Below, piece by piece: positions 37,367 through 47,018 of a stretch of DNA of 64,000 nucleotides. The notes under the pieces are model-generated. The model did no database searches. It was not told the origin of the DNA and saw only the letters and a list, made by a program, of their open reading frames with translations. Within the stretch, counting starts at the first letter, position 1. Each line of letters starts with the position of its first letter. A program made the translations under genes and the position numbers. This DNA comes from a bacterium SCSIO 12696 (GTDB lineage Bacteria; Pseudomonadota; Gammaproteobacteria; Pseudomonadales; Porticoccaceae), in assembly GCA_024397955.1 (NCBI GenBank), contig CP073744.1, positions 1,116,001-1,180,000 of the forward strand, read 5' to 3'.

Positions 37367-37430
37367 TTTTAACTCATAATACCCCGCGCAGCCTCTTAGG
37401 AGCGGAGTGAATTTGACCGGCTTGTTATGT
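37367..37430 (-). other. attC-like site of cassette 2 (degenerate)
   Basis: Minus strand begins well with ACATAAC-AAGCCGGTCAAATT and has CTCCGCTCC/GAGG-type pairing, but the closing core is poor (GTTAAAA or GTATTATG). 64 bp if GTTAAAA is the core. Confidence 0.5.
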
Positions 37431-37730
37431 GTTTGGGTAGAATACAAGACAGCTACCGTCCTTAAGCGCACCTTCGTAAAAATCACTAAAGCCCTTATGA
37501 AGATCAGAGTTCAAGACTTCAACTTTTAAGCCATTACCTTTTAAGCCGTTAACACCTTCAAACCCGAAGTTACTAATTTCCTTTGTAGCAGCCTCGAAAT
37601 CGACAGCTTCTTTTGCTTGTCGAAGAAAAAGTAAACCGTCGTGATTAGCTCCTTTCTCTGGAGAGTCCCAGTTGTATGCTGACTTTCCCGAGTAAGTACC
37701 ATTAAAACCGTAGAGATATACTTTTTCCAT
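37425..37730 (-). CDS. Cassette gene: hypothetical protein
   Basis: 101 residues, soluble, no signal peptide, acidic. Visible stretches are YLYGFNGTYSGKSAYNWDSP, FLRQAKEAVDFEAATKEI and LKDGSCLVFYPNT. No family recognised. The ATG is 7 bp after the core of attC 1; the stop codon falls inside the first core of attC 2. Confidence 0.68.
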   Translation of the reverse strand: MEKVYLYGFNGTYSGKSAYNWDSPEKGANHDGLLFLRQAKEAVDFEAATKEISNFGFEGVNGLKGNGLKVEVLNSDLHKGFSDFYEGALKDGSCLVFYPNT

Positions 37731-37737
37731 TACTTAC

Positions 37738-37796
37738 ACATAACGCCTAAAGCAGCGGGCGACGCTTGCGGCGTCCGCTGCCTTTACTGGTTAAGT
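37738..37796 (-). other. attC site of cassette 1
   Basis: 59 bp. Minus strand: ACTTAAC (exact RYYYAAC) ... AAAGGCAGCGGACGC, loop, GCGTCGCCCGCTGCTTT, then GTTATGT. The arms pair almost completely, giving the classic 59-base-element fold. Confidence 0.85.
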
Positions 37797-38091
37797 GGCT
37801 ACTCTCTTCATACGCTAAGAAATAGTACAAAACTGAAGCAATTGGTGGCATAAACGCTATTGCAAAGAACCACAACCACTTTTTGTTTGAAATTGTATTG
37901 AATAGCATTCCAAAAGTAACAATAAATAAGGGAGCTACAATAGCTACTAGTGCAAAAACAAATAGAGTTTTTGTAATAACACTTTCAAAGTTATCAATAC
38001 CAACCCCCCATTCTGTCGTGATGGTTAGATTGACTAAAAGACAAACAACCATAAAAACAGTTGAATGAATTGCACAATATTTTTGAATCAT
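37747..38091 (-). CDS. Cassette gene: small membrane protein running into its attC
   Basis: 114 residues from the ATG at 38091, 7 bp after a core site GTTAAGT (38098-38104) that marks the first cassette boundary. Three hydrophobic segments (about 10-25, 40-62, 74-92). The frame has no stop before the attC, so the last 17 residues (SHLTSKGSGRRKRRPLL), basic and unlike the rest, are encoded by the recombination site itself. Function unknown. Confidence 0.62.
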   Translation of the reverse strand: MIQKYCAIHSTVFMVVCLLVNLTITTEWGVGIDNFESVITKTLFVFALVAIVAPLFIVTFGMLFNTISNKKWLWFFAIAFMPPIASVLYYFLAYEESSHLTSKGSGRRKRRPLL

Positions 38092-38158
38092 AGTTCCACT
38101 TAACAGCTTTATTATGACGCATGGCCAGATGTAGGCATTCCCATATCTGACCATATCA

Positions 38159-40792
38159 CTATCCTAAAAACACAATGCGTTCTCCATCCAACTCGACCCG
38201 CACTGTATCTCCCGGCGCAAAGCGCCCGGCTAGAATTTCCTGAGCCAAAGGGTTTTCCAGCAGCTTCTGAATCGCGCGTTTTAGCGGCCTTGCGCCATAA
38301 ACTGGATCAAAGCCTGCCTCTACTAATTGTTCCATTACAGCGTCGCTGATTTCCAAGCCCAGCTCTCGCTCTGCAAGGCGTTTGCGCAGGCCCGCCAGCT
38401 GGATATCAGCAATGCCTTTGATTTGCTCTTTACCCAGGGGATGGAATACCACCGCTTCGTCGATGCGGTTGATAAATTCCGGACGGAAGTGCATACCGAC
38501 AACTTCCATCACTTTTTCGCGGATCACTTCCTGTCTGTTCTCGTTTTCTATTGAATCGTCGAGCTCTAGCTCGCCATCAAAGCTGACCGTATCGTAGGAG
38601 CGATCGTTAACCAGGTTCTGGATCACATCAGAGCCCAGGTTAGAGGTCATCACCACTACGGTATTGCGGAAGTCCACGGTGCGGCCCTGGCCGTCGGTCA
38701 ATCTACCATCTTCCAGCACTTGCAGCAGAATATTGAACACATCCGCGTGGGCTTTTTCCACTTCGTCAAGCAGCAAAACCGAGTAGGGTTTACGGCGCAC
38801 CGCTTCGGTGAGGTAACCGCCCTCTTCGTAACCCACGTAGCCGGGAGGGGCACCGATCAGGCGAGCTACGGAGTGTTTTTCCATAAACTCTGACATATCG
38901 ATACGTACCATGGCTTCTTCGGTATCGAACAAAAACTCCGCCAGAGATTTACAAAGTTCGGTTTTACCGACACCGGTTGGCCCCAAAAACAGGAAGGAGC
39001 CGTTGGGGCGGTTAGGATCAGAAAGACCAGCGCGGGAGCGACGCACGGCGTTTGATACCGCCACCACTGCTTCGCTTTGGCCAACGACACGCTGGTGCAA
39101 AAAGTCTTCCATGCGCAGCAGTTTGTCCCGCTCCCCTTCCAGCATTTTGGCGACGGGAATGCCGGTCCATTTGGAAACCACTTCGGCGATTTCTTCGTCG
39201 GTGACCTTATTGCGCAGTAACTGTTTTTCCTCGGTCTCTGCTTGTGAGGCAGCACTCAGTTGTTTTTCCAGTTCGGGAATTTTACCGTACTGCAACTCAG
39301 ACATTTTCGCCAAATCGCCAGCGCGGTGGGCGGCATCCAGCTCCAAGCGCGCCTGTTCCAGATCACTTTTGATTTGCGTGGCGCCCTGTACCGAGGCTTT
39401 TTCCGCTTTCCAGATTTCTTCCAGGTCGGCGTACTCTTTTTCCACCTCGGCAATATCAGTGTTTAATTTTTCCAAGCGCTTTTGCGCCGCTTCGTCATCG
39501 TCTTTTTTTACCGCTTCCCGTTCGATCTTGAGTTGAATCAAACGACGGTCAAGGCGATCCATGGATTCCGGTTTGGAGTCGATTTCCATACGGATACGAC
39601 TCGCCGCCTCGTCGATCAGGTCGATGGCTTTGTCCGGCAGTTGTCGGTCGGTGATATAGCGCTGCGATAGCTTGGCTGCGGCCACCAGAGCAGAGTCGTT
39701 AATCTCCACCCCATGATGCACTTCGTAGCGCTCTTTCAGGCCACGCAAAATAGCGATAGTGTCTTCTTCGCTCGGTTCATCCACCAATACCTTTTGAAAG
39801 CGGCGCTCAAGGGCGGCATCTTTCTCAATAAATTGGCGGTACTCATCCAAGGTGGTAGCACCCACACAGTGCAGCTCGCCGCGAGCCAGAGCGGGCTTGA
39901 GCATATTACCCGCATCCATAGCGCCTTCGGCTTTACCGGCACCTACCATGGTGTGCAGTTCATCGATAAACAAGATAATGCGGCCTTCCTGTTTCGACAG
40001 TTCATTGAGCACTGCCTTCAGGCGCTCTTCAAAGTCACCACGGAATTTCGCTCCCGCCAACAGTGCGCCCAAATCCAGGGATAGGATGCGCTTGTCTTTT
40101 AGGCCTTCCGGTACTTCGCCATTGATGATACGCAAGGCCATGCCTTCGGCGATGGCGGTTTTACCCACACCGGGTTCGCCAATCAGTACCGGGTTATTTT
40201 TGGTGCGCCGTTGCAATACCTGGATGGTGCGGCGGATTTCTTCATCGCGACCAATTACCGGGTCCAGCTTGCCCTGTTCGGCACGCTCGGTGAGGTCGAT
40301 AGTGTACTTATCCAGCGCATGACGATTGCCTTCCGCTTCCGGGTTGTTCACGTTTTCACCTCCGCGCACATCTGCTATCGCCTGCTGCAGTTGTTGTTTG
40401 TTGCCGTAGTGATTCAGTGCCTTGCTAACGTCAGAGCGATCGTCAAAGGCCGCCAGCAACACCGTTTCACTGGCAATATATTGGTCGCCCTGCTGCTGGG
40501 CAAGTTTGTCCGCCAGGTTAAACCAGCGGCCCAAGTCCGCGGACAGGCCCACTTCACCGGTAGGACTTTGTATACGCGCGACCCGTTCCAGCTGTTGTTC
40601 AAGGTCTGCTTGCAAGCCTGCCAAATCAAAACCCGCCTTGGCCAGTAACGGACGCACTGCCCCACCCTGCTGATTAAGCAAGGCCAACAGCAGGTGTACC
40701 GGTTCGATGGCATTGTTATCACGCCCTACTGCCAGTGATTGAGCATCGGCCAGAGCCGCTTGCAGGGAATTGGTAAATTTGTCGATGCGCAT
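38159..40792 (-). CDS. clpB: ATP-dependent chaperone ClpB
   Basis: 877 residues. Hexameric Hsp100 disaggregase that works with DnaK. N-domain from [18 protein letters not shown]; first ATPase [13 protein letters not shown] and [15 protein letters not shown]; long coiled-coil M-domain (about 410-525, [18 protein letters not shown]); second ATPase [14 protein letters not shown] and [15 protein letters not shown]; end [16 protein letters not shown]. The ATG at 40792 fits the family start; the frame opens at 40840. Preceded by a sigma-32 promoter. Confidence 0.97.
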   Translation of the reverse strand: MRIDKFTNSLQAALADAQSLAVGRDNNAIEPVHLLLALLNQQGGAVRPLLAKAGFDLAGLQADLEQQLERVARIQSPTGEVGLSADLGRWFNLADKLAQQQGDQYIASETVLLAAFDDRSDVSKALNHYGNKQQLQQAIADVRGGENVNNPEAEGNRHALDKYTIDLTERAEQGKLDPVIGRDEEIRRTIQVLQRRTKNNPVLIGEPGVGKTAIAEGMALRIINGEVPEGLKDKRILSLDLGALLAGAKFRGDFEERLKAVLNELSKQEGRIILFIDELHTMVGAGKAEGAMDAGNMLKPALARGELHCVGATTLDEYRQFIEKDAALERRFQKVLVDEPSEEDTIAILRGLKERYEVHHGVEINDSALVAAAKLSQRYITDRQLPDKAIDLIDEAASRIRMEIDSKPESMDRLDRRLIQLKIEREAVKKDDDEAAQKRLEKLNTDIAEVEKEYADLEEIWKAEKASVQGATQIKSDLEQARLELDAAHRAGDLAKMSELQYGKIPELEKQLSAASQAETEEKQLLRNKVTDEEIAEVVSKWTGIPVAKMLEGERDKLLRMEDFLHQRVVGQSEAVVAVSNAVRRSRAGLSDPNRPNGSFLFLGPTGVGKTELCKSLAEFLFDTEEAMVRIDMSEFMEKHSVARLIGAPPGYVGYEEGGYLTEAVRRKPYSVLLLDEVEKAHADVFNILLQVLEDGRLTDGQGRTVDFRNTVVVMTSNLGSDVIQNLVNDRSYDTVSFDGELELDDSIENENRQEVIREKVMEVVGMHFRPEFINRIDEAVVFHPLGKEQIKGIADIQLAGLRKRLAERELGLEISDAVMEQLVEAGFDPVYGARPLKRAIQKLLENPLAQEILAGRFAPGDTVRVELDGERIVFLG

Positions 40793-40825
40793 GGAATTGC
40801 CCCAAAAATCTATCTTATGAATGAG

Positions 40826-40854
40826 AGATAGGGGCGGCAATGGGGGTTTTCAAG
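40826..40854 (-). promoter_or_regulatory. Sigma-32 heat-shock promoter of clpB
   Basis: Minus strand: CTTGAAA (40854-40848), 13-bp spacer, CCCCTATCT (40834-40826), matching the CTTGAAA-N13-15-CCCCATnT consensus with one substitution. It lies 34 bp upstream of the clpB ATG. Confidence 0.88.
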
Positions 40855-40907
40855 AAAGGACGATGGTTAGTGTGATTTGCAATGATGTATATCTACGCTG
40901 GGAGGTA

Positions 40908-41001
40908 TCGGGTATTGCCTACTGTGACACGCCGTAAATACATCCATGTAGGCTCGTCGCCAGCATCCATGCTGGCGGCGGTCACAATAGGCAACACCCG
41001 A
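40908..41001. repeat. 94-bp palindromic intergenic element
   Basis: Outer arms 40908-40928 and 40981-41001 pair in 19 of 21 positions (TCGGGT-TTGCCTA-TGTGAC). An inner perfect hairpin CGCCAGCAT-CC-ATGCTGGCG lies at 40958-40977. It sits between the diverging clpB promoter and the 3' end of the BNR gene and looks like a dispersed repeat; transcription termination is possible. Confidence 0.6.
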
Positions 41002-41013
41002 GACTTCAAACAA

Positions 41014-44000
41014 CTACGGCAATTTCTGCCCAGTCACATAAGGCGCACCTGCCGCTTTCAGTTTTTCCTCCACAGCAGGAATGGCCACCTCAACGATACG
41101 ACGCAGCTTTTCACTTTCTTCCGTCAGCTGTCGTTGCGCCCAGGCCAAACTTTCCTTATGAGTCGGCGTTGGCCCATAGGAGGAGAACGCCGTGCCATTT
41201 TCCGCTACAGAAATCAGATTTTGAATGGTCTTGACATTGGACAGGTATACCTCCGCTTTTGACTGATCACCGTTCAGGTGGTGGTTAATCTCCAATAGCT
41301 GACTGCGCAGCTGGTGCAATTCCTCATCCAAACCACCCGGCTCAACGCTGGATTGTTGGATCGCCAGTTGCAGCATAGCCACTTTATCCGTAGCCGCTTT
41401 CAAGCCCTGGTAAACCGCACCGGCATCCCGCTTGGCCTGAATGATCTGCTTCCAAAATCCGACGGTGGCCTCCATCGGCGAACCCGGTAAAGCACCTTGG
41501 TTCATTTTCTCCACAGTAAATTGTTGCGGGCCTTGCAATACCGTTACCTGACCGTTTATCTCTTTTGACAAGGTGACGCTGTACTCGCCGGGAGCTGCCA
41601 TAAATCGTGATTTGATGTAGCGATTATCCGCCACTGGTTCCGGGCTGGTAATCACATTGGCCTCTGGCAGCGCCAAATCCCAGGCGACTCGGTTAACGCC
41701 TTTTTTATTGCTGCCCTCAACCCGGCGAACAACGTTGTTGTCACTGTCTTTTACCGTCAGCCAGATTTTAGGCGGCTGCTCGCGGCGCTCGGCTTCCACC
41801 GCCTGCCAACCGGGAAAAGCGATGTTCTTACCGGCTTCTTTTAAGGGTTTTTCTTTTGCCTGACGGCGCTCTTTGGCGCTTTTCACCTTGTCGTTCAAAT
41901 AGTAGGTAAACACCGCACCAAAGGGCGGGTTGGGCGCCGCATAATAGCTGTGCCCTTGAGAGCCTTTGAATTCAAAACGATCCACCGGCCCCTTTTCCAC
42001 ATACCACCAGGCTTTGCGGGTCGGGAACAGTTGCGCTTCATTTTTAAGACTGGCTTCAGAAATATCTCGCAGCGCACTGTAATCATCCAGCACAAAAAAG
42101 CCGCGGCCAAAGCTGGCCAATACCAAGTCGTTTTCCCGGCGCTGAATGCCAATATCACGGAAGGCGATGGTGGGTAACCCGCCGTTCAATTCCAGCCATT
42201 TTTTGCCGCCGTCCACGGTAAAGAACACGCCAAATTCGGTGGCGGCAAACAGCAATTCCGGTTTGACATGGTCTTGCACCAAACGCCACACCAGATGTTT
42301 ATCCGGAAGCGTTGAGCTAATGGATTTCCAGCTTTTGCCCCGGTTGGTACTTTTCAGCAGGTACGGCTTGTAGTCGCCAAATTTGTGATTATCCAAGGCG
42401 ATGTAAACCGTGCTGGCATCGAACAGGTCGGCGCGAATGTCGTTGATAAAAGCACTGTCCGGCACACCAGGCAAGCTGCCTACTTTGGTGCTGCGCCAGT
42501 TGTTGCCACCGTCTTCACTCACTTGAATCAGACCATCGTCGGTACCTGCATACAGCAGCCCTTCCTGTAATGGCGATTCCGCCAACGAGGTAATGGTGCT
42601 GTACTCAGACATCGCCCACATATCCCAGGCAGCATCCCAGCCAGGCTGGCCATCCATAATCGGCTGTTCAATGCGCTCCAGATTTTTGGTCAGGTCGCCG
42701 GAAATAGGCGTCCAGCTGTCGCCACGATCTTCACTGCGCCATACCCGTTGAGAAGCGTAGTAAAGGCGGCTGGGCTTATGAGGGCTCACCAGAATGGGCG
42801 CATCCCAGTTAAAGCGCTCTTCTGGCTCACCAGGCTTGGGCTGTGGCTGGATATACACCAGCTCGCCAGTGGTGCGATCAATGCGCATCAAATTACCCTG
42901 CTGCCACTCGCCGTACATAATGTTCGGGTTACCCGGCTCGGTAGCGGGTTGGTGGCCGTCGGCAAACAGCACCATTTCCCAATCGGCGTTGCGAATGCCG
43001 TTGGCGTTGTCGGTGCGCGACGGCCCACCTTGGGTGCCATTATCCTGGGTGCCGCCGTAGATGTTGTAAAACGGCTCGCTGTCATCCAGTGCCAATTTGT
43101 AGTACTGGGTCACCGGCAGGTTATCGATAAAACGCCAGTGCTCGCCGTTGTCAAAACTCTCATAAATACCACCGTCGGAGCCTACCATCATGTAGTCTTT
43201 ATCATCCGGCAGAAACGCCATGGCGTGGTTGTCCGAGTGTTTAAACTCTTCCTTCATGGGGGCGAAGGTTTTGCCGCCATCGTTGGACTGCAACATACGG
43301 TTGTTGGCGAGGAATATCTGGTCGAAATTGTGTGGGCTGGCGTACAGTTCCTGATAGTAGTGCGGGCCGGTAGCGCCAGCTACAGCGTCGGACATTTTGG
43401 TCCAGCTGGCACCGCGGTCACTGCTGCGATAGACACCACCGGTGCGACGATCCAGCTCAATGGCGGCGTAGAGCACATCCGGGTCGATGGGTGATATGGC
43501 CAAACCAATCTTGCCCATATCCGACTCTGGTAAACCAGTAGATAGCTCTTCCCAATTCTCACCGCCATCTTCACTGCGATACAACGCGGTGCCAGGGCCA
43601 CCATCCACCAGCGCCGCCACGGTGCGGTGACGTTGCCAGGTTGCTGCATACAGACGATCCGGATTGCGCGGGTCAATCACCAGATCCGTAGCACCAATCC
43701 ACTTTTTATCGCCAAGAACCTGCTTCCAGGTGTCGCCACCATCGGTGGTTTTAAACAAACCTCGATCGCCGCCCTTTGACCACAGCGGCCCCTGCGCAGC
43801 CACCCAAACTGTATTGGGGTCAGTGGGGTGAACAATGATTTCGGAGATATGTTCGGAATTCTCCAGCCCCTTGTTCTCCCAATTCTGGCCGCCATCCGTG
43901 CTCAAATAGATACCATCACCAAAACTCACATGGCGACCACTGACATTTTCCCCGGTGCCTACCCAAACTCTGGCGGAGTTGCTTGGGTCAATCACCACCG

Positions 44001-44301
44001 CGCCGATGGAATACACCGGCTGCTTGTCGAATACCGGCGTCCAAGTGGTGCCCGCATTGGTGGTTTTCCACACACCGCCAGAGCCCACACCCACAAACCA
44101 GGTGTTGCGATTGTTGGGGTCGATGGCGATATCGGCAATACGACCGGACATAAACGCGGGGCCTATATTGCGAAATTCCAGGCCGTTAAAGGTTTCTGAG
44201 TTCATCGGGCCGTCTTTATCAGCGGCAGTCACTTCGTGGGGAAAGAGCGTAAAAGCACTGATTAACAGCGCACAAACAAGAAACTGGCTGATGGTATTCA
44301 T
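41014..44301 (-). CDS. Secreted BNR/VPS10-like beta-propeller protein
   Basis: 1095 residues with a signal peptide (LLISAFTLFPHEVTA). Many Asp-box/BNR repeats are visible: GVWKTTNAGTTW, LSTDGGQNW, LFKTTDGGDTW, LYRSEDGGENW, VYRSSDRGASW, VWRSEDRGDSW, LLKSTNRGKSW and FFTVDGGKKW, giving a large sortilin-like propeller over about 30-750. The C-terminal third (after FVLDDYSALRDI) has a FlgD-Ig-like stretch (NKKGVNRVAWDLALPE) and a helical end. Often annotated as glycosyl hydrolase, but no catalytic residues are evident. Confidence 0.85.
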   Translation of the reverse strand: MNTISQFLVCALLISAFTLFPHEVTAADKDGPMNSETFNGLEFRNIGPAFMSGRIADIAIDPNNRNTWFVGVGSGGVWKTTNAGTTWTPVFDKQPVYSIGAVVIDPSNSARVWVGTGENVSGRHVSFGDGIYLSTDGGQNWENKGLENSEHISEIIVHPTDPNTVWVAAQGPLWSKGGDRGLFKTTDGGDTWKQVLGDKKWIGATDLVIDPRNPDRLYAATWQRHRTVAALVDGGPGTALYRSEDGGENWEELSTGLPESDMGKIGLAISPIDPDVLYAAIELDRRTGGVYRSSDRGASWTKMSDAVAGATGPHYYQELYASPHNFDQIFLANNRMLQSNDGGKTFAPMKEEFKHSDNHAMAFLPDDKDYMMVGSDGGIYESFDNGEHWRFIDNLPVTQYYKLALDDSEPFYNIYGGTQDNGTQGGPSRTDNANGIRNADWEMVLFADGHQPATEPGNPNIMYGEWQQGNLMRIDRTTGELVYIQPQPKPGEPEERFNWDAPILVSPHKPSRLYYASQRVWRSEDRGDSWTPISGDLTKNLERIEQPIMDGQPGWDAAWDMWAMSEYSTITSLAESPLQEGLLYAGTDDGLIQVSEDGGNNWRSTKVGSLPGVPDSAFINDIRADLFDASTVYIALDNHKFGDYKPYLLKSTNRGKSWKSISSTLPDKHLVWRLVQDHVKPELLFAATEFGVFFTVDGGKKWLELNGGLPTIAFRDIGIQRRENDLVLASFGRGFFVLDDYSALRDISEASLKNEAQLFPTRKAWWYVEKGPVDRFEFKGSQGHSYYAAPNPPFGAVFTYYLNDKVKSAKERRQAKEKPLKEAGKNIAFPGWQAVEAERREQPPKIWLTVKDSDNNVVRRVEGSNKKGVNRVAWDLALPEANVITSPEPVADNRYIKSRFMAAPGEYSVTLSKEINGQVTVLQGPQQFTVEKMNQGALPGSPMEATVGFWKQIIQAKRDAGAVYQGLKAATDKVAMLQLAIQQSSVEPGGLDEELHQLRSQLLEINHHLNGDQSKAEVYLSNVKTIQNLISVAENGTAFSSYGPTPTHKESLAWAQRQLTEESEKLRRIVEVAIPAVEEKLKAAGAPYVTGQKLP

Positions 44302-44578
44302 TCGATAACTCCGATGCTGGAACGGGTGGAAATGAAATTTAGTATTACTGTGACGAAAAGTCTGTCGCTGACCTCAATCAATACCGTTCTCTGGGGTTTA
44401 CACCACCGCCATACCGCCATTTACTTTACAGCCCATACCCAACTGGGGTTAGATAGGTGGCGTTGGAGTGCCCGGAAGATCGCTTTATTAAGGAACAAGT
44501 TAGGATCGGCCGGCTCAAGCAGTACTGACAAATAACCAATAAATAGCAGTATCACCAACTTATCTTCCGGGGGTATCC

Positions 44579-46561
44579 ATGTTTGACAACCCTGCCCTGC
44601 TTCCACCCCTGCTCGGGGTTGTGGGCCTGATCGTTGCCTTTTTTATCTACCGAATTGTTGTGCGTTACCCGGAAGGGGAAGCCAACATCAAAAAAATTGC
44701 CGACCAGATTCATATAGGCGCCATGGTGTTTATGCGTCGTGAATACAGCATGTTGGCGATTTTCGCCGCCGTCCTGCTGGTGCTGATCTACTTCTCTGAT
44801 TTGGGCGGTGGCACTGCCCTGGCATTCCTTGTGGGTGCATTGAGTTCTGCCATTGCTGGCTGGCTGGGTATGTTCTCCGCTACCAAGGCCAATGTGCGCA
44901 CAGCCACAGCGGCCAATACCAAAGGGCCTGCGGCGGCACTTTCAGTAGCCTTTTTCGGCGGTTCTATTATGGGACTGTGTGTGGCCTCTCTTGGCCTTGT
45001 TGGTCTCGGCTCCCTGTACTACTACTTCGGTGGCGACCCCCACACCGCTCATACCCTGCATGGCTTTGGTATGGGTGCCTCGGTGGTAGCGCTGTTCTCC
45101 CGTGTGGGCGGCGGCATTTTCACCAAGAGCGCCGACGTGGGTGCAGACTTGGTGGGAAAAATTGAAGCTGGTATTCCCGAAGACGACCCCCGCAACCCCG
45201 GCGTAATCGCTGACAACGTGGGTGACAATGTGGGTGATGTGGCTGGTATGGGCTCGGACATTTTTGAATCCTACTGCGGCTCTATGATCGCTTCCATTGC
45301 CATCGCCGCCACCGTCAACAGCAGCGAACTGATGTTCCTGCCACTGGCGCTGGCCTCGATCGGTTTGGTGTCATCGGTACTGGGCATCTTCCTGGTACGT
45401 TTGCGTTCCAACTCAGCGCCCAGCGCGGCGCTACGCACCGGTACCTTCGCCGCACCCATCATCTTTGTTATCGCCGCCTGGTTCCTGATGGACGCTATGG
45501 GTATTGAAACCAATGTTTGGTATGCGGTACTTAGCGGCGCTGTTGGTGGCATTTTGATCGGCCTGGTAACCGAGTACTACACCGGCGGCGGCCCGGTTCG
45601 CAAAATTGCCCGCTCCGGGGAAACTGGCCCGGCCACCATTATGATTACCGGCCTGGCGGTGGGCATGCAGTCGGTAGTACTGCCGATTCTGTTTATCGGC
45701 GCCATTATTTACATTTCTACCGATCAGGCTGGCTTGTACGGTGTGGGCATCGCCGCTGTGGGTATGCTGTCCACTGTGGGTATTACCATGGCCATCGATG
45801 CCTACGGCCCAGTGGCGGATAACGCCGGCGGCATTGCCGAAATGGGTGGTATGGGTGAAGAGACCCGTGAAATTACCGATTCACTGGATGAGTTGGGCAA
45901 TACCACTGCCGCTATCGGTAAAGGATTTGCCATCGGCGCCGCCGCACTGGCAGCCCTGGCCATTATTGCAGCCTTTATCGAAACCGTGCAGATAAACGTA
46001 CCGGACTTCTCTCTGGAGCTGTCTAACCCGCTGGTGCTGGTGGGCATGTTTATCGGTGGTTGTATCCCCTTCCTGATTGCTTCCATCACTATGACCGCTG
46101 TGGGCGACGCGGCTTTCGATATGATCCGCGAAATCCGCCGCCAGTTTAAAGAGATCACCGGTCTGCTGGAGGGCAAAGCAGAGCCTGATACTGCACGCTG
46201 TGTGGATATCGCCACTACCGCTGCACTCAAGCGCATGTTGCTGCCCGGCGCTATTGCCGTCGCCGCCCCGCCACTAGTGGGTTTTGGTTTAGGCGCAGAA
46301 GCACTTGGTGGCTTATTAGGCGGTGGTCTGCTGGGCTGTGTATTGCTGGCTCTAATGATGGCCAACGCCGGTGGTGCTTGGGACAACGCCAAAAAGTACG
46401 TGGAAAAAGGCAACCTGGGCGGTAAAGGCTCCGATGTTCACTCCGCCGCTGTGGTGGGTGATACCGTAGGCGACCCGTTCAAGGACACCTCCGGGCCTTC
46501 TATGAACATTCTTATCAATGTAATGGCGATTGTTAGTTTGGTAATTGCGCCGCTGCTGTAA
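44579..46561 (+). CDS. hppA: K+-dependent ion-pumping membrane pyrophosphatase
   Basis: 660 residues, about 16 membrane helices. Hydrolyses pyrophosphate and pumps H+ or Na+. The catalytic loop [20 protein letters not shown] and [20 protein letters not shown] is complete, as are [18 protein letters not shown] and the C-terminal [36 protein letters not shown] carries Ala where K+-independent enzymes have Lys, marking the K+-dependent class. The pumped ion is not decided by what I can see; many K+-dependent members move Na+, which would fit the NhaA-containing marine setting. The 277-bp gap before it is shared with the divergent BNR gene. Confidence 0.95.
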   Translation: MFDNPALLPPLLGVVGLIVAFFIYRIVVRYPEGEANIKKIADQIHIGAMVFMRREYSMLAIFAAVLLVLIYFSDLGGGTALAFLVGALSSAIAGWLGMFSATKANVRTATAANTKGPAAALSVAFFGGSIMGLCVASLGLVGLGSLYYYFGGDPHTAHTLHGFGMGASVVALFSRVGGGIFTKSADVGADLVGKIEAGIPEDDPRNPGVIADNVGDNVGDVAGMGSDIFESYCGSMIASIAIAATVNSSELMFLPLALASIGLVSSVLGIFLVRLRSNSAPSAALRTGTFAAPIIFVIAAWFLMDAMGIETNVWYAVLSGAVGGILIGLVTEYYTGGGPVRKIARSGETGPATIMITGLAVGMQSVVLPILFIGAIIYISTDQAGLYGVGIAAVGMLSTVGITMAIDAYGPVADNAGGIAEMGGMGEETREITDSLDELGNTTAAIGKGFAIGAAALAALAIIAAFIETVQINVPDFSLELSNPLVLVGMFIGGCIPFLIASITMTAVGDAAFDMIREIRRQFKEITGLLEGKAEPDTARCVDIATTAALKRMLLPGAIAVAAPPLVGFGLGAEALGGLLGGGLLGCVLLALMMANAGGAWDNAKKYVEKGNLGGKGSDVHSAAVVGDTVGDPFKDTSGPSMNILINVMAIVSLVIAPLL

Positions 46562-46584
46562 CCCAGAAAATTTAAAGCAAAAAT

Positions 46585-46614
46585 AACAGGGGCAGCTAAC
46601 CGGCTGCTCCTGTT
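46585..46614. terminator. Hairpin after hppA
   Basis: AACAGGGGCAGC and GCTGCTCCTGTT pair in 11 of 12 positions with a 6-nt loop, 24 bp past the hppA stop. Only a weak T-rich tail follows (TGTTGTTGC). Confidence 0.6.
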
Positions 46615-46709
46615 GTTGCAATTGAATAATTCATATCTTCACCGGTTAAATCCAACTCGCACGCTCATCCTGGCAACTCATATCTTTTATGTAACCGGGT
46701 AGGTCTCGT

Positions 46710-46748
46710 AAAGTTTTTTCAAACACTCAGTGTTTGGCAAAAAACTTT
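46710..46748. terminator. Strong hairpin in the hppA-muramidase operon gap
   Basis: AAAGTTTTTTCAAACACT pairs with AGTGTTTGGCAAAAAACTTT, almost continuous, with A and T runs that could end transcription in either direction. The rest of 46622-47018 has no convincing gene; a CATATCTT...ACCGG motif occurs twice (around 46632 and 46679). Confidence 0.55.
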
Positions 46749-47018
46749 TCACCTTTCACGTGCTCACACTACTCTCAGACTTTTCGAGTTTAAAACTTGA
46801 ATTCCCGCTCATGGGGGTCTAAAACTATTAGTAAACTCACTCAATACATGGAAGTAACCCATGATACGTTACTCTCGCCTGCCCCATTCTCACCACAGAA
46901 AAAAATCAAATTTATCAGCCAGCTCGTCTCAAGGGGTGGTTTTTTTCATATTACTATTACCATCAAGCACAAACTCGGATAACAACTAATTATCCCAAGG
47001 ACTATACGGGAGCAAACA

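Larger units (their letters stand above)
34801..38104 (-). mobile_element. Integron gene-cassette array without integrase (CALIN)
   Basis: Seven consecutive cassettes read on the minus strand from 38104 to 34801. Each has one short gene starting just after a GTTRRRY-like core and ending at or inside an imperfect palindrome bounded by RYYYAAC-like and GTTRRRY-like cores. Clear sites lie at 37738-37796, 36594-36665 and 35752-35835; weaker ones at 37367-37430, 36163-36256, 35299-35380 and 34801-34880. The array starts 55 bp after the clpB stop codon. No tyrosine recombinase is encoded anywhere in the window. Cassette genes are small, AT-rich and of unknown function, as usual for such arrays. Confidence 0.78.

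Noticed and set aside
34283..38158. Integron integrase gene next to the cassette array
   Set aside because: All frames were read; none shows a tyrosine recombinase, and the array's upstream end abuts clpB directly.
46797..46982. Possible 61-residue gene in the gap before the muramidase operon
   Set aside because: No ribosome-binding site, no recognisable sequence character, and the region is full of non-coding repeats.
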